Part shown: piece after piece, positions 22,861 through 33,795 of the stretch | Numbering within the stretch: position 1 is the stretch's first letter | How the letters are laid out: each line of letters begins with the position of its first letter | Source of the DNA: Aspidapion aeneum | Lineage: Eukaryota > Arthropoda > Insecta > Coleoptera > Brentidae | DNA: 64,000 bases | Assembly: GCA_963576565.1 (NCBI GenBank) | Contig: OY755042.1 | Location: forward strand, 18,079,272 to 18,143,271 | Direction of reading: 5' to 3' | The notes under the pieces: generated by a model | Told to the model about the DNA's origin: nothing | Databases searched by the model: none | Seen by the model: the letters and a program-made list of their open reading frames with translations, nothing else | Position numbers and translations under genes: made by a program

Positions 22861-23952
22861 TATAATTTTTTTAAATTAAATAAATAAAAACATGTTCTTA
22901 AGAAATAATCATTCTCTAAATAAAAGTTACCACCTACTTTTCTTTATGATCTCCGATATAAATATATAATTAACAGGTATCATATCCAGGTATATTTGTT
23001 AAGATTTTGTATCTTTCAAAAAATTATGGGTAGGTACTCCCTAAAATGAACAGCAAAAAAAACCAACATAAATTATTTTCTAATAAAGAAAAACTAAAAA
23101 AATACAGAAATTATTACATATTACATTATAATAGAAATGATACAAATGGTTATTTTTTCATATTTTTTAAAACTTTTTGCAAAAACTTTCATTTACTTAT
23201 CGTAGATTTTTTGTGGATATGCAGTTACGTTATTTTCAGTTCTTTGTTTATTATATTCACTGTTTTAATTACATATTTTTCTGTCATTAGTTATTACCTT
23301 GCTGAAATTCTGTCACGTCAAATAATTTGACGCATTTTTTTTTATAAATAGCTGTTTTTCCATCGTGAATTTTCAAAATCAAGATTAGTTGTTAAAAATC
23401 GACATTTGCGGGATGCTTTACAAATCGGAATTGTGTTCTGAAATTCAGGATATATCCGCCAAGATTGAGACAAATGGTAATAATGGTGACGTTAGTTTAT
23501 TGCAAGAATTTCATTAAAATTAAGATATGGGTGGCTTTTTTTAATTCCAAAATTTGCTGTCAAAAAATAAAAATTGAAAACAAGCAAAATTAAAGATCTT
23601 ATCAGTGTTGTTTAGGCTTTCTATCTATCTATCTATTTAGCCTTCTCCGATCGATCTTTGAACATATGCCTCACACAATTTCATTCACTCGTCTGTCTGT
23701 CGCCGTGTTCATCCATCTAGTTCCTGCATGTTTCTTCAAATCGTGCGCTCGTCTCATTTGGGATCTTCCCCTACTTTTTTATTTCCCCAAAGTCTACAGT
23801 TCATGTAAAATATTGTAAACAGAAAACTGATAATACAGGAGGAAAAAAATTTCACCAAATAGTAACCAAAATATGAAAATAGTGTAATTATATAAGAACC
23901 AATAACGTTTTTCATTATATGTATTATTTTTTCGTAATCTCTTAGGTACGAT
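22861..23952. other. Nothing recognised; short TCTA microsatellite
   Basis: AT-rich sequence. (TCTA)n occurs at about 23618-23637. An open frame at 23046-23330 encodes a Lys/Asn-rich start and hydrophobic run without a known domain and is probably chance. Confidence 0.4.
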
Positions 23953-23964
23953 AAACCAGGTCTT

Positions 23965-24060
23965 AGAAATAAAATTTCGGACTTCCATTGTCTTTATTTA
24001 TTTTAAAACACGACGTTTCGGTTAGTAAGTATCTCTAACCGTTATCAAGTGTAAACTGAA
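23965..24060 (-). mobile_element. 96-bp hammerhead-bearing retroinsertion, 12-bp target duplication
   Basis: AAACCAGGTCTT occurs directly on both sides (23953-23964 and 24061-24072). The 96 bp between contain, on the minus strand, a Penelope-type hammerhead motif followed by an AT-rich tail. The long, exact direct repeat indicates target-primed or similar retroinsertion rather than a DNA transposon. Known Penelope-like elements insert 5'-truncated copies with variable duplications, which fits. Confidence 0.6.
24007..24058 (-). ncRNA. Hammerhead ribozyme-like motif (degenerate core)
   Basis: On the minus strand, TTGATAAC is followed by GGTTAG, a 9-nt loop, CTAACC, then GAAAC and GTC. Stem II is perfect and GAAACGTC is intact. 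TTGATAA stands where CTGATGA is expected, so self-cleavage is doubtful. The arrangement matches hammerheads described in Penelope-like elements. Confidence 0.55.
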
Positions 24061-24129
24061 AAACCAGGTCTTGATTTGAAAACGCTTTGTGGTGTACCTA
24101 TTGGATATAAAATTGTCTCTTTGCCGCCG

Positions 24130-25360
24130 TAAACGGCTGCGCGGTTTTTGTTCTTGCACTGTATTTTTGTTGCGCGGTTTTTGTGCTTTCGTGGGCAATA
24201 TCTTGCGCGGTATTTTTTGCGTGGTAATGAGCTGCGCGGTTTACTATCTTACGCGGTTACAGTCGAACCTCTATAACTCGAACTTAAAGGAACAACCAAA
24301 ACAGTTTAAGTTATTGAGAGTTCGAGCAAAAGAAAAAAAATCATATATTCCAATAAATTTTTGTATTGCATTAAAAGAGTTGAAAAGTACAAAACTTACA
24401 TAATTAGTTTTTAACTTGTCTTAAAATTTCCAACTTTTTCTCTATGGTTAAAGTTCTAAGTTTTTGTGGGGCTGACATCTTGCTCGTTATAAAAGCTTTC
24501 TACTTCAAGATTCTAATTGTAGTATGTATGTATTATATTACCTGCTCAGGAAAATACCCAGGACCATCCACATCATACGCTTTGACCAATAGCAAACTCT
24601 TAGCGGTCGCGTGTTGTGCGAAATGACCTGTCTCGACGAATGGCATAGTCGCCCGCACTTCAGAGTTACTGAGTTAGTGAATTTTACGTTTAAAGTGAAA
24701 TCTGTTCTCCTGCCCCGTACCGACTAAACGTTTCTCAGTCTCCATGCAATGGAGGTCTTTTCGCACAGCACGTGACGGCTGGGAGCTAATTGAAAGCTTG
24801 CCATTGGCCAAAGCATGTGACGGGAACAATCACATCGTTCAAGACCCAGAATCCAAAAAGATCACACAATAGCGGCTAACGCTTGCTATACCAGTCCATA
24901 TTCAAAACGCACCCTAGCGATTGGGCGGTAAATTTCAGCTTTAATGGATTTCAAACGTTCGTCTTAGAGAGATCTTTACGTTGGCGGGACTGGGAATACG
25001 GTTCGAGTTATAGAAATTCGAGTTAAAGAAGTAAAAATATATACAAAAATTGAAAAATGTACAGGGACTACTTCAAAGATTCGAGTTATAGAGAGGTTCG
25101 AGTTATAGCGGTTCGAGTTAGAGAGGTTCGACTACAACACATTGCGAATTAATTTTTCCGCGCTTATGAAATGCGCCATTTTTTATTTTGTGCTGGAAGC
25201 CTTGCGCTGTATTTGATTACGCTGTATTTTCATTGGTTGGGCATTTTATGTTACTGCGCGGTAAAAATCTTAATAGAATGCGCGGTTTTTAAATATAGTA
25301 GGTATTTTTTGGATGATATTGTGCTGCACGGTTATGGCGTGTTTTGTAGATATATTTTGC
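24130..25360. repeat. GCGCGGT minisatellite, interrupted by a pogo element
   Basis: CTGCGCGGTTTTTGT-type units (GCGCGGT every 25-40 bp) occur at 24130-24258 and resume at 25160-25335, with the pogo element between. Several frames run open through the array and give Cys/Phe-rich chance peptides. Confidence 0.65.
24260..25132. mobile_element. pogo/Tigger-like relic, about 0.87 kb
   Basis: It begins CAGTCGAACCTCTATAACTC and ends GAGTTAGAGAGGTTCGAC, with TA on both sides (24258-24259, 25133-25134). Termini of this type and a TA target belong to the pogo/Tigger branch of Tc1/mariner. One terminal G seems lost at the right. No transposase frame is seen, so it is an internally deleted, non-autonomous copy. 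Confidence 0.75.
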
Positions 25361-25535
25361 ACATTTAAGGCCACAAATTACTAATATTAAAGTTTGTTAA
25401 AATATATTTTCTACGATGGTGCGAAAAATGTCACTTTTCCGCAAGCATTTTAGTTTTAAAAGTCCCAGTTTTCCGCACTACTTTTCCACTTCCCGAAAAA
25501 CCTAAGAATCCTTACATTTATGTTTATTTTTTCGA

Positions 25536-26430
25536 TGTCGAAAGTACAAAAGGTCGAAAGTACAAAAGATCGAAAGTACAAACGGTCGAAAGTACAAAAG
25601 GTCGAAAGTACAAAAGGTCGAAAGTACAAAAGGTCGAAAAAAGATCGACAATACAAAATACTATAAATACCAATTTACTGTATCAAGACGAATTGACCGG
25701 TCCAGTCGAGGTGGACCCGAGGCCGAGGATAGGTTAGGTCACTGTCCCAACCAGACCCGGTTAGGTTAGTATATCAAAAAAAAAACTTTCCTGACGAGAT
25801 AAGGGTAGTTTTTTTTTAGTAAACAAACCTAACCTGTTAGGTTGGGTTAGTAACCTAACCGGGTTAACTATGAACTATCCTCGACCTCTAGACTACCACG
25901 GCTGGGCAGAGCAATTCGACTTGGTTAGGTTTCAATCTTTTATTTTCATACCTTCGACCTTTTGAACTTTCGACCTTTTGTACTTTCGACCTTTTGTACT
26001 TTCGACCTTTTGTACTTTCGACCATTTGTATTTTCGACCTCTTGTATTTTCGACCCTTTGTATACTAAAAATACCAATTTACTGTTTCAAGACGAATTGA
26101 CCGGTCCAGTCGAGGTGGACCCGGGGCCGAGGATAGGTTAGGTTACTGTCCCAACCAGACCCGGTTAGGTTAGTATATCAAAAAAAAACTTTCCTGACGA
26201 GATTAGGGTAGTTTTTTTTAGTAAACAAACCTAACCTGGTCAGGTTGGGTTAGTAACATAACCGGGTTAACTATAAACTATACTCGACCTCTGGACTACC
26301 TCGGCTGGGCAGAAAAATCTTTTCAATCTTTTATTTTCATACTTTCGACCTTGTGTACTTTCGACTTTTTGTACTTTCGACCTTATTTTTTCGACCATTT
26401 GTACTTTCGACCTTTTGTACTTTCGACATT
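25536..26430. mobile_element. Duplicated palindromic core with GGTCGAAAGTACAAAA minisatellites
   Basis: A 16-bp minisatellite GGTCGAAAGTACAAAA (25540-25645) is followed by a core of about 270 bp (25660-25940), the reverse-complement minisatellite (25960-26060), a second near-identical core (26065-26330) and more reverse-complement units (26340-26430). Each core is itself hyphen-palindromic (GCCGAGGATAGG and CTATCCTCG). The outer arrays act as long inverted termini. The superfamily is not recognised. Confidence 0.6.
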
Positions 26431-27339
26431 TTATCCGCCGCCCGTCTTTAACAACTCAACTTTCAAATAGTTGTCAAGAACCGTCCATATCATATTAGTG
26501 CTTTATCTGCATGGCAATGATCTGGCAAGTAGTGTCCAATTAAAAAGTTTTGTAATAGTGTGCATATAAAAAAACGTTTTTTTTATAAATTTTGTTTTTT
26601 AAGTTTTCCGCACGCTTAAAGTAAAAACGGTGTGGAAAGTTTCTTTTCCGCAGTTGATTGCTGGACGAACACCGGTATACATCATTCGGCCAACTGCAGT
26701 CGGGTGCTAAAAAGTGACACTTTCACACATATTACATAAAACTTTTAGATCAAAAGCTACAACAGTTCACAATGACAATAATTGGTGTGTTTCATCTTAC
26801 ATAATAAAAAAAAGACAATAATTAGTGTGCCCATCTCACACAAATTTTAAAAACAAATAGTTTTTATTCAATAACATCTTCTAAATAAAGAATAATAGAA
26901 TAAAATGTGGCTACTGTAATCGTCTAAAAAACAAGAGCAACTGACATTTTGTTTCCGAAAATTATTTTTTTTTCTTACATTTTAGATTGCTACAACTTTG
27001 CTAATTGTAATGAATTTTTTAAGGTTTTGTTTAACGAGACCTTTGGCAGAATAGCGATTTTTTTGTTAATTTCGCACACTATCGTTGTTAAAACTGAATT
27101 AATATCTTTAGACAAAATTGTACTGTTTCGAATGATTACAAAACTGAATTTAGTTTTAAGACTTCAAGTAAAAATTTCGGGATTTAAAATTGTAGAAATT
27201 TTATGGTTTATTGTAATGTACCTATGTTTTCTTCTTGTTACAGTAGTATACTTAACAAGATATACCTACATACAGCCCGAGTGACACCGTTTCAGACGAA
27301 TACATTGGGTGGGTGATCTTGAAGGTTTTTCCGTTTATT
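26431..27339. other. Nothing recognised
   Basis: Holds an open frame of 111 codons (26949-27284) with an Ile/Leu/Phe-rich hydrophobic product and no family resemblance; AT-rich composition makes chance likely. Confidence 0.4.
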
Positions 27340-27832
27340 ATAAATGGATCCATGACGGATCTGACACCTTCCTACCTAGCCTATTATCACACTTCAAGTG
27401 AAGCCATGATAACATATTAGCATTGAAAACAGTTTTTTGTAAATATCTCAGAAATTAAAGCTCCTACGAAGTTCTTGGTCATAACAAGAATTATTTAGCA
27501 GATTATAGTCTACGATATTCCGAAAACAGTGTATTGATACGATACGATTAAAAAGTTAGCAAGTTTTTAATTGTCAAAAAACATTAGCATTAATGGATTT
27601 TTACCAAAATTTAATTAGCCAGAAAATTATACGGAAATCGGTGCAGCGGTTTAGGAACTATCGTGCTACGGACAGAAATAATAAACACACACACAGACAG
27701 ACATCATGACGATATTGCTCGCATAGGTCCAAATACATCCAAATAACATATTTTTGGCGTTATCTCAAAAAAAAAAATTTCCTCGAAAATAATACCTTCT
27801 CTAGCCATTGCTGCGCGGGCTAGGAAGGTAAA
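27340..27832 (-). mobile_element. Dispersed repeat family A, copy 2
   Basis: The reverse orientation copy runs from TAAATGGATCCATGACGG to GCGGGCTAGGAAGGTA. It has the internal CACTTCAAGTGAAG palindrome and CACACACACAGACAGAC run. With copy 3 it forms an inverted pair 98 bp apart. Confidence 0.7.
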
Positions 27833-27930
27833 GGAGTAACGTCAATCAATTTTTTTAGTGGCTCTAGTAGAATGTAATGTGCTTATTATATTAAATTAGA
27901 AATTTTACTTTTTAAATTGGAACAAATACA

Positions 27931-28394
27931 AGAGAAGGTATTTTTTTTGACGAATTTTTTTTTTTTTTTATATAAAGCCGAATCTTAGCAATATCGTAGT
28001 GATGCCCGTCTGTCTGAGTGTGTTTGTCCGTAAAGCGATAGCTCCTAAACTGATAAACCGATTTTCATAAGATGTTCAGATAAAATTGTGTTCGAGCTAA
28101 CGAGCTGATTAGATTTTGACTAAAATTCATTAACGCCAATGAGAGTTTTTGACAATTAAAAATTTTTAAATATGCGGTTTTCGGAATATACTAGCTGACA
28201 TTTTGCTCAATAAATTCTGTTATAATTAAAAACTGCGTAAGAGCTCTGGTTTCTGAGATATTTACCAAACAACTGGTTTCAAGGCTAATATATTATGGCT
28301 TCACTTGAAGTGTGCTATTAGGCTAGCTAGGAAGGTATTAGTTTGTTAGGTGATCCGTGGTATTAGATTCGTCATGGATCCTTTTATTTTTTTT
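27931..28394 (+). mobile_element. Dispersed repeat family A, copy 3 (left end missing)
   Basis: It starts at AGAGAAGGTATT, lacking the first 25-30 bp, and ends GGATCCTTTTATTTTT. It is otherwise collinear with copy 1. Confidence 0.65.
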
Positions 28395-28813
28395 TTGAGT
28401 AATCTGAAATTTCGTATTTTGACCATTAAAAAAAACTACCATAGACTAAGATAGAACTTATATTTGGTATTTAAAGAAGGGTGCAAGAACTCATTTAGTG
28501 GAAACAAAACAAAAAGTTTTAATCTTCTCTGCAATTTGCCAACCGGTGTTTATTTACCTTTCATTCATTGTAAACATCATATTGACAAAGGAAATGCAGC
28601 GTAGCGAATCTGTGCTACAGAAAACAGGACGAATCCAATCAGAACTCACGCAACTATAATCAAAAACTAGGTAAAGCAAATAAATCGCAATTTAAAGATG
28701 ATTACGATCAAAAACGATTACCTTAAAATGAAATTAGCAATTACTTTACTGATAATAAATTTATGTTCTTTACCGCTAAAAAACACTGTGTGTAAGACAA
28801 TGAAATCATACGA
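28395..28813. other. Nothing recognised
   Basis: Flank of the 992-bp TIR element; no coding or repeat signal. Confidence 0.4.
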
Positions 28814-29805
28814 CCCACATAGCACAAAAATCACATCAACGTTAAATTACGTGAACAAAAATAACAAAGTTTCTTTTTACTTGAAAACAACTTCATACCA
28901 TGTAATATTTATTTTGTTAAATCTACATGCTTAAAGATAACTTAAAAACAAGGAAAAATCAAGCTATAAAAATGTACTTTTTTCTGAAGTTTCTGGTGCT
29001 GTGTATATAACGTGTTTTTTACTCTCGTTATTTTTATGTACCAAATTCACACTTGAAAAGTCCTCCACAGCATGTTCTTAAATGCCACTAGATTAAGACT
29101 TCTCAAAACTACTAACTTTCTGCGTCTTTTTTGGTCACGTTTTTTTAATAAAAAATTTTTAACTTAAAAGAGACGCGAAAGGAAGTTATAAAAGTTCACT
29201 AGTTTAATATTACAACACTTCAAGACAATTTTAAAGATGGCGTTCAAGGCAAGACAAAATATCTATTTATCCATCTATATACATTATGTTTTTTTTTAAA
29301 GCTAAACAAGATTTTTTAACAGTAAACACTTTCACAGAATATTAATGTGTCTTTATTCGGTTAATAATAGATGTATCGTGATCGTGAAGGATCAGGGATC
29401 AGTTCAGGTTTTTGTAGTTTAGAGGCCAAAGCACTGCCTGATAGATTTCTTCAAAGTGAAAAATCTCGACAATAGGTGGCGCCGCTGCTAGTAAAATCTG
29501 AAAAATATACGGTAGAAAAGCCATGCAAGTCGCGTTTTAAAATTCGTGTAGAAAAGGCGTGAATTATGATTTTAACGTTGATAAAAATCACTTGAAAATA
29601 ACGTAAAAACATTGCTGTTTTAATTTGATAAAGGCGTTATTAAAACGCAGTTTTAAGCAACGTTATTTTTTATAACGTTAATGAATGACCTATTAAGCTT
29701 GTTTTCATATATGAAATAAACGTTTTTTTCTAGCAGCTTTTAAAATCAATGTTTTTTTTTCTCACGCCTTTTTTACGTGTTAAACACGTGATTGTGCTAT
29801 GTGGG
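28814..29805 (+). mobile_element. 992-bp TIR element K, copy 1
   Basis: The termini CCCACATAGCACA and TGTGCTATGTGGG are perfect inverted repeats of 13 bp. The interior is non-coding and closely matches 62163-63130 with small indels. Both copies end in a TTTTACGTGTTAAACACGTG palindrome just inside the right TIR. No convincing target duplication is seen at this copy. The superfamily is unassigned. Confidence 0.75.
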
Positions 29806-29981
29806 CAAATACGATATTTAATAAAAAATACTGAACACGCGGATGTTTTTATTTCTTTTTGCCTAAAAATATACTGAAAAAATAACCTCTGATTTAGAAA
29901 ATATTATGTATATTGTGTGCTATATTGTCACATGTTTTTGCAAACGCTAGAAGTATTAAATGGCTTTTCCTTTTCATTTAA

Positions 29982-30330
29982 AAAATAAATGTATCTTTGA
30001 CGGATCTGATACCTTCCTAGCAAGCCTATTAGCACACTTCAAGTAAAGCCATAATATGTCAGCTCTGAAAACAGTTTTTTGTAAATATCTCAGAAACTGA
30101 AGCTTCTTCAAAGTTTTTGGTTATAACAAAAAATTTCATTTTGAGAAAAATGCAGTCTACTATATTCCGAAAACCGCATATTGATGCGAGGCTCCGTTAA
30201 AAACTTAACATTTTTTAAATTTTAAGCCTTTTGACCAAAATCTAATCAGCTCCTTAGAGTGTCGAACACTATTTTACCTGAAAATTTTATAAAAGTCGGT
30301 TTAGGAGCTATCATGTTACGGACAGACGAG
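29982..30330 (-). mobile_element. Dispersed repeat family A, copy 4 (truncated)
   Basis: It runs from AAATAAATGTATCTTTGACG to TCATGTTACGGACAGAC, where family similarity stops; the TACCTTCCTAGCCCGC-side end is missing. Confidence 0.6.
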
Positions 30331-30579
30331 AAATTGTTTTTTATGTAAAATACCGAAAACGGGTGTTCGCTATTATTATTAAAGACCGGTTTTCCTATAT
30401 AATTCCATAGAAAATTGGACACGCGGTTTTTATTTAAAATGAGGACTTTTGTTTTTTTTTGTATTCCCGCTTATTTGTATTGCTATATAAATTCAAATTT
30501 ACCTGTTTAATAAATGCTTGCGTTTTATTATTATATCCGTTAATATGCTTGTCAAATTTTATATTTTTAAATATTTTAT
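30331..30579. other. Spacer between inverted family A copies
   Basis: AT-rich, with CACGCGGTTTTT near 30420. Nothing recognised. Confidence 0.35.
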
Positions 30580-30910
30580 TTCCTTCTCCTGCGCAGCAAT
30601 GCTAGAAAAGTTATTGTTTTCGACAAAAAAAGTTTTTTGAGAAAACGCCGAAAATGTCTTATTGGGTGTTTTTTGACCTATCTTAGCAATCTGTTTAAGA
30701 ATTGACAAAGTGCTGACTAAAGAAGCATCGCAAAAATATGCGGATTTCGTAGTAACATATTTTTCGCAGCAATTTGTGTTGTAACCAAAAACTTCGTAGG
30801 GGCTTTCGTTTTTGAGATATTTACAAAAAACTGTTTTCAAGACCGATATAGCGTGGAGTTGCTAATAGGCTAGGAAAGTATTAGATCCTTCATGGATCCA
30901 TTTATTTTTT
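30580..30910 (+). mobile_element. Dispersed repeat family A, copy 5 (internally deleted)
   Basis: It retains the left (CTCCTGCGCAGCAATGCTAG) and right (CATGGATCCATTTATTTTT) ends but has lost about 200 bp from the middle. Confidence 0.6.
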
Positions 30911-31199
30911 GTAAATATCATTAAGTAACTAAGTCATTTCTTATTTACCGCTTACTTAATTCTTCTGGACTTCTCTACCAAGCAGACATATATAATTATG
31001 ACGCAATAACTTAGATATCTGAGTCTTAGAATAAGCGAAAAACCGTAAAGGATGCTTTATAATAGTATATTTTAAGTTATTCGCTACTGAATTAGAATTC
31101 CGTTAAACTGTTATAACCACGATCTGTCACTAATTTCCGGGCTTGCTGAGATATCTTTTAAGAATTTCAGCTTCATGTTACAGTCCTGGAACTGGTCGT
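30911..31199. other. Nothing recognised
   Basis: Non-coding AT-rich spacer. Confidence 0.35.
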
Positions 31200-31830
31200 A
31201 CAAAATGTGGCAAGATTTGGAAGATTGGTGCTCTCTAAACAATTAAGTCATTAATAAGAGGAAAACACAATGTTTGCTTTTTAAAAGTAATCATCTGACA
31301 GAACAACACAAAAAAATTAACCTTGGATCTACATTTTTTGCACATTTGGTAAAACAACTGGGGATAACTTTGGACTCTAATATAAAGTGAAATAATCAAA
31401 TACTAGATTTAAATAAAATTTTAAATATGCGCCTCGAATTTTACCAAAATCTTTTTTTTTTAATGTAATAATGTAGTAAATTTCTACGGCTGTGTGGTAT
31501 TGCGGTATGGGGAAGTTCTACTCTTTGGGGGAGATATTTATTTACCAGAAAAAGTCTTTAGAAGTGATACTCAATATGAATTTCTTAGATTCTTGCAGTG
31601 GGATCTTTAGATAAAACCTTATGCTCACTGTCTCTGGCATTTACTCTTATTTGCAGTATGTTTTAAAAAAGACCTATGAATTCAGGCAATTTGAATAATC
31701 ATGAGTACAATATCCTACCAGGAACAAACTTGCATATTGAAACAAATTAAAATTATAGGATTCGTTCTCTCAATATCCGTGACTAAAATTTAAAAACTCT
31801 CACCATCAAAAATTATTGAAAATCAAAATC
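31200..31830 (+). mobile_element. Non-LTR retrotransposon RT relic
   Basis: The frame from 31203 reads MWQDLEDWCSLNN, stop, VINKRKTQCLLF, then LVKQLGITLDSNIK. This matches the LINE RT block W...N.L.IN..KT..L.F and the following LG..LD..L motif. Further on, GIAVWGSSTLWG in another frame fits the next conserved stretch. Stops and frame changes show it is decayed. The clade is probably Jockey-like; this is uncertain. Confidence 0.6.
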
Positions 31831-32059
31831 AAAAAAAGCAAATATTTAAATATATCTGTGATATCGGGCCATCAAAATAAAACAGGCTGAATACTTTTTA
31901 TATCAGATTTAAACTTTGTGTACATAGGTACAATTTTTATTTTACTGACGTCCATTTTCTTCGAAAAAATTTAAATTGCTTTTGTGTCTTTTTCTATCTT
32001 TCGGTGCTAAATAGCACCGCTTATATTTATATCAATAATATAGATCAACATTTCTTGAC

Positions 32060-33795
32060 AAAGAACATCGCAGCCTTTTACACAGGTCTTATTGGAAGTT
32101 TTTGTCTCAGTGGAATTGGCCGTAATTTTAGTATATTATAGTAGGCTATATAGCTAAAAAAATGTAAGCAAAGTTAGGTCTTAAAAATTATTAAATGGTC
32201 GTTTTTATGTATGTTCTAATAATAATAACTCTTACATCTTGACCGAAAAAAATCAATTGGTCATAAAAATTACTCACTAAAGGCCCAAAACAGTCACTTA
32301 TAATTTCAATCTTTTCAATTCATTAGGTAATAAACGGGGGTAGTCAAAATATCAACGTTTTTGAACCAGCACTACTACCGAATTTTCAAACTAGCCCATT
32401 GTATTTTAGCATGAATTAATAGTTTTGTACCATGTTGGAAGAAAAAAGTTATTTTTGTTTTTTGATTGGCTCTACTTTTATAGATATTAATTTTTTAATT
32501 GCAGACTTATTTTCCGAATAAATAAAATTGGCTTCAGTTCTTTTAAACCATTTTTCGTACGACAAACATGAATTTACTAAATGTTTTGTCTTAAAACGCT
32601 GCACAACAAATATTTTAAAAACATAAAAGAAATGCTATAGATTTTGGTGTGGTCAAAAGGTTTACTAAAAAAAAAATCTTTCTTTTTTCTCCTGAATTAT
32701 TTTTATCTTATTTCTGGCAAACGGCTTGGTCAGTTTTGATCTAACTTAACTTGCTTACATTTGTAACCCAGTGTTACACTAGGACAAAAAAGTATTTTTT
32801 TCTTTGTTTAGTTTTAAAGGTAATAATTTTTATATTTTAAATTATTCTTGGATTTACCGAACGGCAACATAAAAGGTATTTCACCTCCAATTTTTACTGC
32901 ATATACCAAAATTATTAAAACAAATATAAGCTAAGAATAGAAAAAAATATACATACATGGTGTCTCAAGAAAAAAGCGTGTTTATTGCATTAGTTTTTAG
33001 TACTAACGCAGAACTTATTATTATGTTAGAACTTGAGTTAGAACTGCTTAATAAGTTCTGCGTTAGCACTAAAAAACTAACGCAATAAACAAGCTTTCTT
33101 CTTGAGACACCCTGTATATATTTTTAGTATTCTATTTTTAGCTTATATTTGTTTTTATAGTTTTGGTATGTGTAGCAAAAATTGGAGGTGAAATACCTTT
33201 TTTTATGTTGCCGTTCGGTAAATCCAAGAATAGTTTAAACTATAATATAATATCTTTAAAACTAAGCTTGAATTACTAGTAAATTAATTTTTGTCGTACA
33301 AAAAATGCTTTAAAACAAAAATTAATATCTATAAAAGTAGGGCCAATCAAAAAACAAAATTAACTAAAGCAAGAAATGAACTTTTTCTTCCAATATGGTA
33401 TAAAACTATTATTGCATGCCAAAATATAATGTGCTAGTTTTACAATTCTGGTGCTGGTGAAATAGTTGATTTTTGCCACCCCTCGTATATTACCTATTGA
33501 ATTGAAAATAATGACATTATACAGGACTTTGTCTTTACGCCTTTACTAAGTAATTTTTATGATTAATAATTTTTTTTCGGTCAAGATGTAAGAGTTATTG
33601 TTTGTAAAACATACACAAACATGACCATTTAATAAATTTTGACCGATTATATATCATAAACTATAGACAGAAAAACCTTACTTTATTTACATTTTTCTTT
33701 TAGTTACCCCTACTATAACATACTAAAATTTTATCCAATTCCACCAAGACAAACATTTCCCATAAGGCCTGTAAGAACGGGTGCGGTGTTCTTTA
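32060..33795. repeat. Giant imperfect palindrome, about 1.7 kb
   Basis: Two long arms are reverse complements at many points: AGAACATCGCAGCC (32063) with GGTGCGGTGTTCTT (33779), ACATCTTGACCGAAAAAAA with TTTTTTTTCGGTCAAGATGT, GATTTACCGAACGGCAACAT with its complement, and ACGCAGAACTTATTA with its complement at the centre near 33034. The left arm is about 200 bp longer, mainly around 32545-32790. No ORF. It could be an old long-TIR element or two head-to-head copies of one repeat. Confidence 0.75.

Noticed and set aside
25536..25645. Regular 16-bp spacing that could suggest a CRISPR array
   Set aside because: Units are contiguous with no unique spacers, the host is an insect, and complementary arrays lie nearby; it is a minisatellite.
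26949..27284. 111-codon frame with apparent membrane segments
   Set aside because: Composition is explained by AT-richness, and no family or splice context was found.
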